Assembly: GCA_021159125.1 (NCBI GenBank)
Contig: JAGGSL010000154.1
Span: 1-9,592, forward strand
Direction of reading: 5' to 3'
DNA: 9,592 bases
Source of the DNA: Thermoplasmata archaeon
GTDB lineage: Archaea; Thermoplasmatota; E2; UBA202; DSCA01
In this document: positions 1-5,879 of the stretch, piece by piece
Position numbering within the stretch: position 1 is the stretch's first letter
Layout of the letters: the number at the start of each line of letters is the position of its first letter
Notes under the pieces: model-generated
The model's input: only the letters and a program-made list of their open reading frames with translations
Told to the model about the DNA's origin: nothing
Database searches by the model: none
Translations under genes and position numbers: made by a program

Positions 1-1074
1 CTTTATTTCTTTTTTCTCTTTCAGTCCGAAAAATTTTCTTAAAGTGGATTCAACAATATCCATATCGTATTCATACAATCTGCTGAGTTTTCCGTATCCC
101 TTGCCGTATATTTTTGTGTCTATTCCTTCTTCATAAGCCATTGCCTTAAGCTGCTCTTCAAGAAACGGCTCAAGCTCTTCCACAACAATCACTCTGTCGC
201 ATTCTTTCAGAAAATCAATGCACATTTTTCTGGGCATGGGGTTTGTCATTCCCAGTTTCAGTATCCTGCATTTTACTCCCAGCTCCTGTACAACCTCCTT
301 CACATAATTGTACGGCGCTCCGGAAGTTATTATTCCTGTCTTGCCGCCCAATTCCTCTACAAAATTAAATTTGCTTTTCTCAGAAATCCGCTCCGCCCGT
401 TCCATTTTTTCCAATAGCACGGGATGCAGCTTCCTTGCCACTTCAGGAACAGTTACCATGAGGGGATTCTTTTCAAACTTTCCTCTCTTCTTCTTGAGAT
501 TTATTTTTCCAAGCTCCACAGGCCCTCTGATATGCGAAGTCCTTGTGGTCATCCTGAACAATATTGGCAATGAAAGCTCTTCAGAAATTTCAAATGCCTC
601 TATGGTCATCTCCTTTGCTTCATGTGGATTGGATGGCTCCAGCATCGGGGCATTTCCGAATTTAGCATAATATCTGTTATCCTGTTCGTTCTGTGAGGAA
701 TGGCAGGATGGATCGTCTGCTGTCACAATAACATGCCCACCTTTGCATCCCACATACATGTAAGTCATGAACGCATCGCTTGCAACATTCAACCCCACGT
801 GTTTCATACATGTAAGTGCTCGCAGGCCGGAGACGGCCGCCGCCGCCGCAACTTCCACTGCGACCTTCTCATTTGTTGAATACTGGAAATAAAAGCCGGG
901 TTCCTGGCCTTTGCTTTTGTAATAACGTGCTATTTTTGAGAACGTATCCGCAATTTCCGAAGAGGGCGTGCCGGGATATGTGGTGGCGACATCTATGCCT
1001 GCTTCTATCGCACCCCTTACTATTGCCTCATTTCCAAGAAGCAATGCTTTATCTTTTGTTGATAACACATCCAT
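1..1074 (-). CDS. iorA: Indolepyruvate:ferredoxin oxidoreductase alpha subunit, N-terminal part (cut by window edge)
   Basis: The frame is open from an ATG at 1074 to the left edge, giving 358 codons of a family usually about 600 residues long. The enzyme oxidatively decarboxylates aryl-pyruvates (transaminated Trp, Phe, Tyr) to aryl-acetyl-CoA, reducing ferredoxin in the cytoplasm. The N-terminal pyruvate-oxidoreductase-like domain is clear: the TTYPGTPSSEI segment lies at residues 31-41, and the STNEKVAVEVAAAAAVSG segment at about 66-83 carries the Glu expected to activate the thiamine cofactor. ADDPSCHSSQNEQDNR follows at about 119-134. The thiamine-diphosphate-binding and ferredoxin-type domains would lie beyond the window. 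AGGTGA at 1079-1084 is a good ribosome binding site. The start is 8 bases after the stop of the acyl-CoA synthetase beta gene, so the two are an operon. The identification rests on family motifs; the beta subunit (iorB) is not in the window. Confidence 0.9.
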   Translation of the reverse strand, partial: MDVLSTKDKALLLGNEAIVRGAIEAGIDVATTYPGTPSSEIADTFSKIARYYKSKGQEPGFYFQYSTNEKVAVEVAAAAAVSGLRALTCMKHVGLNVASDAFMTYMYVGCKGGHVIVTADDPSCHSSQNEQDNRYYAKFGNAPMLEPSNPHEAKEMTIEAFEISEELSLPILFRMTTRTSHIRGPVELGKINLKKKRGKFEKNPLMVTVPEVARKLHPVLLEKMERAERISEKSKFNFVEELGGKTGIITSGAPYNYVKEVVQELGVKCRILKLGMTNPMPRKMCIDFLKECDRVIVVEELEPFLEEQLKAMAYEEGIDTKIYGKGYGKLSRLYEYDMDIVESTLRKFFGLKEKKEIK

Positions 1075-1078
1075 TTTT

Positions 1079-1084
1079 TCACCT
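1079..1084 (-). promoter_or_regulatory. Ribosome binding site of iorA
   Basis: AGGTGA on the minus strand, four bases before the ATG at 1072-1074, overlaps the last bases of the upstream acd beta gene (stop TAG at 1083-1085). It is the clearest Shine-Dalgarno site in the window. It fits an internal operon gene, whereas the first genes of transcripts here look leaderless. Confidence 0.7.
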
Positions 1085-1721
1085 ATCTAATTTTTATCAT
1101 TTTTGCATCTATGACTTTGAGCCCGCTACTGTAAACAAATACAGGATTTAAATCCATCTGGCTTATTGAGGGAAAATCCGTTCCTATCTGGGACAGTTTG
1201 AGCAGGAGTTCGACCATCGCCTTTCTATCAAGCTCAATTCCTCTGAATCCTTTAAAAAGCTCCCCTGCTTTCAAGTCATCTATCATTTCCTCCGCATCTT
1301 TTCTCTTTATCGGCACAAGGCGGAATGAAACATCTTTGTACATTTCTGCAAATATGCCGCCCATCCCCACCATTATGCTCATACCAAATGATGCATCATT
1401 TACAAGCCCTGCAATCATTTCAATGCCCTGAGGTTCCATTTTTTCGATTATGAATCTCTCTCCGGGAAACTTTTTTTTGAATTCCGAAAATTCTCTCTTA
1501 AGCTCTTCCTCATCCATTATATTGAGTTCCACCCCTCCAACATCTGTTTTATGCAGGATATCCGGCGAGCATACTTTGAGGGCTACAGGGAATTCCAGTT
1601 CAATGCTTTCCAGGTCATCATCGCTTTCTATCACCACAAAATCTGTCGTCGGAATGCCATAATCTCTGAGCAGGACTTTCACTGCATCCTCTGTCAGCGT
1701 TTCCTGCAATCCCAAATTCAT
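1083..1721 (-). CDS. acdB: ADP-forming acyl-CoA (acetyl-CoA) synthetase, beta subunit
   Basis: This 212-residue ATP-grasp protein matches the separate beta subunit (about 25 kDa) of archaeal ADP-forming acyl-CoA synthetase, which converts acyl-CoA + ADP + phosphate to acid + CoA + ATP. Visible landmarks are FPVALKVCSPDILHKTDVGG (residues 44-63), with His57 in the place of the beta-subunit phospho-histidine known for this family; the Gly-rich GMGGIFAEMYKDVSFRLVP (119-137); and QMDLNPV (188-194), a metal/nucleotide-binding element of ATP-grasp enzymes. The alpha subunit (CoA-binding and ligase domains) is not in the window. The gene is followed after 8 bases by iorA, so the pair probably turns aryl-pyruvates into aryl acids with ATP gain; an isoform preferring aryl-CoA is inferred from this context. 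The start is an ATG without a strong ribosome binding site, close to a TATA-like box at 1758-1770. Confidence 0.88.
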   Translation of the reverse strand: MNLGLQETLTEDAVKVLLRDYGIPTTDFVVIESDDDLESIELEFPVALKVCSPDILHKTDVGGVELNIMDEEELKREFSEFKKKFPGERFIIEKMEPQGIEMIAGLVNDASFGMSIMVGMGGIFAEMYKDVSFRLVPIKRKDAEEMIDDLKAGELFKGFRGIELDRKAMVELLLKLSQIGTDFPSISQMDLNPVFVYSSGLKVIDAKMIKIR

Positions 1722-1757
1722 TGCTTAGGTATGCCAGACGGCTTTTTTACTTTTTGG

Positions 1758-1770
1758 TAAATATTGATAT
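1758..1770. promoter_or_regulatory. Shared divergent promoter region with a TATA-like element
   Basis: TAAATATTGATAT lies in the 72-base gap between the divergent acd beta (start 1721) and thpR (start 1794) genes. Its centre is about 30 bases before the thpR ATG, suiting a leaderless or near-leaderless plus-strand transcript. It is about 43 bases before the acd beta ATG, suiting a short leader. A T-rich tract at 1743-1755 lies beside it. Whether one box serves both directions cannot be told from sequence. Confidence 0.45.
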
Positions 1771-1793
1771 ACTCCAAAACACATTAAGCGACC

Positions 1794-2336
1794 ATGAGGT
1801 CGTTTATTTCAATTGATGTGGGCGCAATGGACTCGCTTGTATCATTTGAGGATGAGTTGAGGAAAACAGGCGTTTCCATAAAACTTGTCGAACCGGAAAA
1901 CATCCATCTCACGCTGAAATTTCTGGGAGAGATAGATGAGGAGATGGTTCCCAAAATAGAGGAGGTCATGAAAGAAGCGGTGAGCGGCATATCGCCTTTC
2001 ACTGTGGAGCTTAAAGGCACAGGAGCATTTCCAAACACGGATTACATAAAAGTGATATGGGTCGGTATGAAAGACGACGGGGAAATGAAAAAAATCGCAG
2101 GAGTTCTTGAAGATGGTTTGCAGAAATACGGATTTAAAAAGGAAAAGAGATTCACCCCCCACGTGACACTGGCGAGGGTAAGAAGTGCGAAGGGAAAAGA
2201 AATGCTTAAAGAACTCATAAATAAAAATGCCGAAAGGCACTTCGGGGAGATAAAAGTAGAGGGCATAAAACTCAAAAAAAGCGAGTTGAGAAGAGAAGGG
2301 CCGTTATATACCACTTTGCTTGAAGTAAGATTATGA
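1794..2336 (+). CDS. thpR: RNA 2',3'-cyclic phosphodiesterase (2H family, ThpR/LigT)
   Basis: The 180-residue product has the two HxTx motifs that define the 2H phosphoesterase superfamily: HLTL at residues 38-41 (within IHLTLKFLGE) and HVTL at 123-126 (within TPHVTLARV), spaced as in ThpR. Enzymes of this family open 2',3'-cyclic phosphates on RNA ends to 2'-phosphates and can join tRNA halves in vitro through 2'-5' bonds; the biological role in archaea is not settled. The length is normal and no domain is missing. The stop overlaps the start of cca by four bases (ATGA at 2333-2336), so the genes are translationally coupled, suggesting a shared role in tRNA 3'-end maturation or repair. The ATG at 1794 follows a TATA-like element by about 30 bases and has no clear ribosome binding site, in keeping with leaderless translation. 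Confidence 0.93.
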   Translation: MRSFISIDVGAMDSLVSFEDELRKTGVSIKLVEPENIHLTLKFLGEIDEEMVPKIEEVMKEAVSGISPFTVELKGTGAFPNTDYIKVIWVGMKDDGEMKKIAGVLEDGLQKYGFKKEKRFTPHVTLARVRSAKGKEMLKELINKNAERHFGEIKVEGIKLKKSELRREGPLYTTLLEVRL

Positions 2337-3667
2337 AAGACGAGGAGATAATAAAAGAAGTTCTGGAAAGAATCGTCCCTTCCAAAGAAGAGGAAGAAGA
2401 AATCGAGAGAGCAGTGAGCGAGATAGAGGACAGGATTTCCATAGAAGCAAGGAAGAGGGGGCTGGAGGTGGAGGTGATGCTTGTGGGGTCAATAGCGAAG
2501 GGCACGTATCTTAAAAATTCGCTGGACATAGATATTTTTATTTTATTTCCGTCCGGCTATCCAAAAGATGAAATGAGAGACCATTCTCTCGGTATTGGGA
2601 AGGAGGTACTGCAGGACTGGAAGGTTCAATATGCGGAGCATCCCTATATAAGGGGGAAATACGGAAAATATGAAGTTGACATAGTTCCCTGTTATAGGAT
2701 AAAGGATGCATCAGAAAAAATGAGTGCAGTTGACAGAACGCCTTTCCATACAGAATATATAAGAAAAAACTTGAAAAATAAAAATGAGGTGCGCCTTCTG
2801 AAGCAGTTTTTAAAAGGCATAGGATGTTATGGGGCGGAGATAAAGGTGCAGGGATTTTCCGGATATCTTGCAGAACTTCTGGTACTGAAATATGGTTCTT
2901 TCAGGGATGTGCTTAAAAATTCACAAAACTGGAAGGGCAAAGTCGTGTTGTCGCTCAACGGAACGAGCAATATATCATTTCCAGAGAGATTTGTTTTTAT
3001 TGATCCTGTTGACCCATCAAGAAATGTTGCAGCTGCTCTCTCCCCTCAAAAACTGGAGTTTTTCATCTTTGCGGCAGGGGAATATCTGAAAAATCCGAAA
3101 ATAGAGTTCTTTTTTCCAAGGAAGGCCGCTCCATTGCCCCTAAATAAAATAAAGGAAGAGATAAAGGACTTTATAGGGATATGCATGCCCAGGCCAGACC
3201 TTATTGATGACATTCTTTACTCTCAGGTAAAAAAGGCGACAAAAAATATGGAGAAACTTTTCCAGGAGAATGATTTTGCCGTAGCCGAATCGCTTTATTA
3301 TGTAAACAGCCATATTATGATAATGGCAAAATTGAAAGAGAAAAAAATTTCAGAATCCAAAGTCCATATGGGGCCGCCGGAAAATAAAGGCGAGCACGTG
3401 GAAGCTTTTCTATCAAAGTGGAAAGGCAATCACAATGTGATTAAGGGGCCATATCTGAAAGATGGGAGATGGTGGGTCGAGATAAGGAGGGGATATAACG
3501 ATGCACATGCTCTCCTAAATGAGAAGATGGCCAATTTGAATCTCGGGAAAGATTTGAATAAACTAAAAAGTAAGGCGAAGATATGCGAAGACGGGGATTT
3601 CGTAAACGAAGAAAATGCTTCATTCTGGACAGAATATATTATTGGAAAGCCTCCTTGGGAAAGATAA
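2333..3667 (+). CDS. cca: CCA-adding tRNA nucleotidyltransferase, archaeal class I
   Basis: The 444-residue protein has the length of archaeal CCA-adding enzymes (about 440). It adds C, C and A to tRNA 3' ends without a nucleic-acid template. The nucleotidyltransferase core is plain: MLVGSIAKGTYL at residues 49-60 (the GS motif), the two metal-binding aspartates D65 and D67 in LDIDIF, and the third carboxylate D116 in YEVDIVPCYRI. DRTPFHT (134-140) and QGFSGYLAELL (173-183) are further conserved elements of the archaeal class, which sets it apart from the bacterial/eukaryotic class II enzyme. The gene overlaps thpR by four bases. Its TAA stop (3665-3667) directly abuts the stop of the convergent coiled-coil gene at 3668, so no space remains for a separate terminator. 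Confidence 0.96.
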   Translation: MKDEEIIKEVLERIVPSKEEEEEIERAVSEIEDRISIEARKRGLEVEVMLVGSIAKGTYLKNSLDIDIFILFPSGYPKDEMRDHSLGIGKEVLQDWKVQYAEHPYIRGKYGKYEVDIVPCYRIKDASEKMSAVDRTPFHTEYIRKNLKNKNEVRLLKQFLKGIGCYGAEIKVQGFSGYLAELLVLKYGSFRDVLKNSQNWKGKVVLSLNGTSNISFPERFVFIDPVDPSRNVAAALSPQKLEFFIFAAGEYLKNPKIEFFFPRKAAPLPLNKIKEEIKDFIGICMPRPDLIDDILYSQVKKATKNMEKLFQENDFAVAESLYYVNSHIMIMAKLKEKKISESKVHMGPPENKGEHVEAFLSKWKGNHNVIKGPYLKDGRWWVEIRRGYNDAHALLNEKMANLNLGKDLNKLKSKAKICEDGDFVNEENASFWTEYIIGKPPWER

Positions 3668-4147
3668 CTATATCAACCCCGCTTTCTGTAGAAGCATGAA
3701 GTCCTCTGTGGAGAGCTTCTCGCCTTTTTTGAAACGCTCATAAACGTCATCTGCTTTTTTCTGTATTGCAGTTCTTTCTTTCTGTATCTTGTCCACTTTT
3801 TCCTTCTTCTTCATGGATTCCATCTGCTCTTCTATCTCTCTTATTTCTTTAATGTAGGAAACAAATTTTTTGTGGGCTTTGTCTGCATCCAGCCGTGCCA
3901 TGACATATTCCTTCTGAATTTTCTTCAATTCTTTGTAGAGTTCGTCTGATTTATTGAAGCATTCCATCATCCTGAGATGTTCTTCCTGCGCCTTATCGGC
4001 TAACTCTCTCACTTTAACGTGTTCTTTATCTCCCTTCTCCTTTATGAGCCTCTCTTTCTCCAGAATTTCTTTCAATTCAGGCGTTTTTTCAAGGATTTTT
4101 TGTCTTTCTTTTATTTTCTCATTAAGTTTGGAAAGTTCCTCCACCAA
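3668..4147 (-). CDS. Coiled-coil protein (COG1340-like), C-terminal part after a frameshift
   Basis: This is the second half of a gene broken by a frame change near 4162. The 159-codon open frame begins only at a TTG (4145-4147). Upstream of the TTG the same frame reads IKREEQELVEELSKL, which continues the N-terminal half, so the TTG is probably not a real start. The product is almost wholly charged helix rich in Lys and Glu, ending with a small non-coil motif, FKKGEKLSTEDFMLLQKAGL. Joined to the upstream half it gives about 286 residues, the size of the archaeal coiled-coil family COG1340, which is sometimes misannotated as phosphoserine phosphatase and has no established function. It has no membrane segment or signal peptide. 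Family assignment is from length and pattern; confidence is moderate. Confidence 0.7.
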   Translation of the reverse strand: MVEELSKLNEKIKERQKILEKTPELKEILEKERLIKEKGDKEHVKVRELADKAQEEHLRMMECFNKSDELYKELKKIQKEYVMARLDADKAHKKFVSYIKEIREIEEQMESMKKKEKVDKIQKERTAIQKKADDVYERFKKGEKLSTEDFMLLQKAGLI

Positions 4148-4527
4148 TTCCTGTTCTTCCCTTTTGATAGCTGATGGGTCATCTGCTTGAATTCAAGTTC
4201 TTCTTTCCTTTTATTAAGAAATTCCAATGATTCGCCTTCAGGAAGGTATTTTTTTCTCAATCTTTCTATTTCTTTTCTTATTTCTTTGTATTCTTTATTT
4301 AGCTCTCTTCTTCTTTTCTTGGAGTTTGCAACCCTTATATTTGTCTCATCTCTCTGCTCCTTGTGGTGCAGTCCCTCCTGCTTGTATTTCTTAATCTGGG
4401 CAGCAAGTTCCTGTCTCTTTTCCTTCAATTGCTTGCTTTTCTCATTAAATTTCTCCCTTATTTCCTTTACCTCACCCAACTTTTTTCTCAGTTCTTCTCT
4501 TCTCTTCTGCAATTCCTCAATACTCAT
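4111..4527 (-). CDS. Coiled-coil protein (COG1340-like), N-terminal part before a frameshift
   Basis: An ATG at 4525-4527 opens a 138-codon frame. Residues 1 to about 122 form a long Lys/Glu-rich coiled coil (heptads from IEELQKRREELRKKL onward), followed by a proline-containing break (YLPEGESLEFLNKRKEELEF) typical of the COG1340 group. After HQLS the frame runs into KGKNRNWWRNFPNLMRK and stops at 4111-4113. This tail has two Trp and no heptad pattern, unlike the rest, and looks like out-of-frame coding. Adding one A in the AAAA run at 4162-4165 restores LSKREEQELVEELSKL and one continuous protein of about 286 residues. AGGG lies a few bases upstream, and a TATA-like box at 4550-4561 suggests an almost leaderless transcript. 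Function unknown. Confidence 0.7.
   Translation of the reverse strand: MSIEELQKRREELRKKLGEVKEIREKFNEKSKQLKEKRQELAAQIKKYKQEGLHHKEQRDETNIRVANSKKRRRELNKEYKEIRKEIERLRKKYLPEGESLEFLNKRKEELEFKQMTHQLSKGKNRNWWRNFPNLMRK
4159..4165 (-). other. Frameshift point in the coiled-coil gene
   Basis: The minus strand reads TCA AAA GGG AAG in the N-terminal frame, while the C-terminal frame reads AAA AGG GAA GAA across the same bases. One extra A in the run would make the gene whole. The possibilities are a sequencing or assembly error in a homopolymer, a real one-base deletion, or -1 slippage on A AAA GGG. The last is not a canonical X XXY YYZ heptamer, though the Lys codon would re-pair perfectly. Confidence 0.75.
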
Positions 4528-4549
4528 TCTATTTCCCTAATTGGCGTGT

Positions 4550-4561
4550 TTTATTAAAAAA
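4550..4561 (-). promoter_or_regulatory. TATA-like box of the coiled-coil gene
   Basis: On the minus strand TTTTTAATAAAA is centred about 28 bases before the ATG at 4527. It lies in the 40-base gap after the PAS sensor gene, so the coiled-coil gene may have its own transcript even though it could also be read from the sensor promoter. Confidence 0.45.
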
Positions 4562-4567
4562 TTTCGC

Positions 4568-5488
4568 TTACTCATAGATTTTTCCCTCCATCACTACATG
4601 TTTGACGACTGTCTCGACCCTATCAACGGCCGTTCTGGTTATCTCTAGTTTTCTTTTTAATTCAGGTGTAGCTTCCTTTAGCGACAGATCTATGTACCCT
4701 TTTGCTATGCATAAGGGATTGAAAAAGTAGTGGGAAATATCTTCGATAAACCTCTGCTCTCTCTCGATTATTTCCTTCATTTTTTTGTTTGAGAGGTCGA
4801 GCTCTTCCTCCATCATTTTCTTTTTTGTTATGTCCGCTATATTCAGTATGACCTCTTTCTTACCTTCATAATTGACGAGAGATAAATTTATCTCAGTCCA
4901 TGCTACCTTTCCATTTTTATCCACCAATCTTATTGTGCACGAAGGCGTATCTTTTCCTTCCATTGCTTCATCTATTTTTTTTCTGATAAGCGCAACATCT
5001 CCTGTATGCACAAAATCAGTGATATTTTTTCCATCGGTGCTGTCATACCCAACTATTTCTCTGAATTTTTTATTCGCGAAGATGCATGAATTGCCGTTTA
5101 GAATCACTATCCCGGCAGGGGAACTTTCTGTAAGTATGCGGTACTTCCTCTCATTTTCTTTGAGGGCATTTTCAGCATATATTTTCTCACTAACATCATT
5201 CATTATGATTATGGAGCCGTCTTGCATGGGGATTCCGTCAACAGAAAAAAATCTTCCGTTTTTCTCCCACATGGCATTACGGAATTGCATCCCTTTGCTT
5301 ATGAGATTTTTGAGTTCTTTGGAGCAACCTGATTCTTTGGCAATATTTTCCGGGCTGCCAACTATCTCCCCGACTTTTTTATTTTTGTATATTGTCTTTC
5401 CGTTTTTATCAAAAAAAATAATTCCAGCAGGGATGTTATCAAGTATGGCCCTGAAATAACTTTCAGCTGATCCCCTGTCCCCTTCCAT
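4568..5488 (-). CDS. Two-PAS sensor protein with a histidine-kinase-like DHp helix and no ATPase domain
   Basis: The 306-residue soluble protein has no signal peptide or membrane span. PAS domain 1 covers about residues 10-100 (ILDNIPAGIIFFDKNGKTIY; it ends IIIMNDVSEK). PAS domain 2 plus its PAC part covers about 112-224 (ILTESSPAGIVILNG, FREIVGYD, ending ILNIADITKKK). A coiled linker (about 225-248) leads to a dimerisation-type helix pair at 243-306 with ISHYFFNPLCIAKGYIDLSL. His253 sits where the phospho-acceptor of a histidine kinase H-box would be, but the usual His-Glu-Leu-Arg-x-Pro-Leu pattern is replaced by His-Tyr-Phe-Phe-Asn-Pro-Leu. The protein ends at EGKIYE, where a kinase would continue into the ATP-binding domain, and no such domain follows. 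It probably senses a ligand or redox state and acts by protein contact or is phosphorylated by another kinase; this is inference. The start ATG lies about 25 bases from a TATA-like box. Confidence 0.85.
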   Translation of the reverse strand: MEGDRGSAESYFRAILDNIPAGIIFFDKNGKTIYKNKKVGEIVGSPENIAKESGCSKELKNLISKGMQFRNAMWEKNGRFFSVDGIPMQDGSIIIMNDVSEKIYAENALKENERKYRILTESSPAGIVILNGNSCIFANKKFREIVGYDSTDGKNITDFVHTGDVALIRKKIDEAMEGKDTPSCTIRLVDKNGKVAWTEINLSLVNYEGKKEVILNIADITKKKMMEEELDLSNKKMKEIIEREQRFIEDISHYFFNPLCIAKGYIDLSLKEATPELKRKLEITRTAVDRVETVVKHVVMEGKIYE

Positions 5489-5504
5489 GCTATCGAAAGA
5501 TAGC
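5489..5504. promoter_or_regulatory. Perfect 16-base inverted repeat at the PAS sensor start
   Basis: GCTATC GAAA GATAGC (plus strand) is a perfect 6-base-pair inverted repeat with a 4-base spacer. It fills exactly the space between the sensor TATA-like box and its ATG, where the transcription start should be. It could be an operator that blocks initiation, possibly autoregulatory. A hairpin at the very 5' end of the mRNA is also possible. Function is inferred from position only. Confidence 0.5.
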
Positions 5505-5509
5505 GATTT

Positions 5510-5517
5510 ATTTAAAA
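5510..5517 (-). promoter_or_regulatory. TATA-like box of the PAS sensor gene
   Basis: On the minus strand TTTTAAAT(AAATC) is centred about 25 bases before the ATG at 5488, the spacing expected for a leaderless archaeal transcript. No Shine-Dalgarno sequence lies between. Confidence 0.55.
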
Positions 5518-5633
5518 CTTTTTATTTTATTCTGATTTTGCCAACTTTAGCACCCGGTAAATAATTGATAAGACCCGTAAGCTTTCAATGCATTCCTGGT
5601 TTGAGGCCATCACAATATCTGATTACCACTAAC

Positions 5634-5640
5634 TTTATAT
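5634..5640 (+). promoter_or_regulatory. TATA-like box of the candidate small RNA or microprotein
   Basis: TTTATAT in the context AACTTTATATG is centred about 24 bases before ATG at 5661 and before the start of the predicted RNA structure at about 5662. This spacing matches the other leaderless genes in the window. Confidence 0.4.
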
Positions 5641-5659
5641 GTTCAATACACATGTTAAA

Positions 5660-5760
5660 TATGGGGAGAGAATTATCTCAGTCATTCGTAAAAACAGCTT
5701 GGGGGAACCTGAGGCAGGCGTTATTAAAATAGCTCTCTACCCCAACCTCGGTTTCCCCTT
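5660..5760 (+). ncRNA. Candidate structured small RNA (unrecognised family)
   Basis: Two long helices can form. Helix A pairs 5662-5671 with 5734-5744 (UGGGG and AGAGA against their complements, 10 pairs with one bulged A at 5739). Helix B pairs 5702-5714 with 5746-5758 (GGGGAA, one C-U mismatch, then CUGAGG against CCUCGG, 12 of 13 pairs including one G-U). The helices cross, so together they make a pseudoknot, or they are alternative folds. A 4-pair hairpin, GAGA/UCUC, also fits at 5668-5679. A TATA-like box lies upstream at the right distance, and a T-rich stretch (GTTATTTTA) follows at 5773-5781. I do not recognise SRP RNA, RNase P RNA, tRNA or box C/D signatures. The same bases encode a possible 23-residue peptide, so RNA versus peptide is unresolved. 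Confidence 0.35.
5661..5732 (+). CDS. Possible leaderless microprotein of 23 residues
   Basis: ATG at 5661-5663 starts a frame of 23 codons ending in TAG at 5730-5732. The predicted peptide begins MGRELSQSFVKTAWG and ends RQALLK; it is basic and could form an amphipathic helix. The ATG sits about 24 bases after a TATA-like box, just where a leaderless mRNA would start. A frame this short arises easily by chance, and the same bases are in the helices of the candidate RNA, so this is a weak call with no family recognised. Confidence 0.2.
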   Translation: MGRELSQSFVKTAWGNLRQALLK

Positions 5761-5849
5761 CACTGTCCACATGTTATTTTAGGTAGTAGTACTTAAAATC
5801 TTCGAAAAATTTTGAGGCAAAGACAAAATTTGCATAGTTTGAAGCAAAT

Positions 5850-5858
5850 ATATAAATA
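5850..5858 (+). promoter_or_regulatory. TATA box of the Sec61-beta gene
   Basis: ATATAAATA, flanked by further AT sequence, is centred about 26 bases before the ATG at 5880. It is the strongest TATA match in the window and points to a leaderless, well-expressed transcript. Confidence 0.65.
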
Positions 5859-5879
5859 TCATAAAAATATTTTACTTTC

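Larger units (their letters stand above)
5505..5879. other. Longest gene-free stretch between the PAS sensor and Sec61-beta genes
   Basis: This interval holds the sensor promoter at its left end and a candidate structured RNA or microprotein with its own TATA-like box in the middle (5634-5760). The Sec61-beta promoter lies at its right end. I see no long open frame and no tRNA pattern in either strand. Positions 5520-5630 and 5777-5845 show nothing I can assign, apart from AT-richness. Confidence 0.6.

Noticed and set aside
308..1151. Plus-strand open frames over iorA
   Set aside because: They are antisense to a protein with clear IorA motifs and show low-complexity Ser/Phe/Pro-rich translations typical of shadow frames.
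4187..4557. Plus-strand Ser/Leu-rich open frames opposite the coiled-coil gene
   Set aside because: They are the complement of a Lys/Glu-rich coding region, which yields Phe/Leu/Ser-rich shadow translations.
5505..5879. tRNA, SRP RNA, RNase P RNA or box C/D guide RNA in the intergenic region
   Set aside because: I found no T-loop consensus, no SRP or RNase P core motifs and no box C/D pair on either strand.
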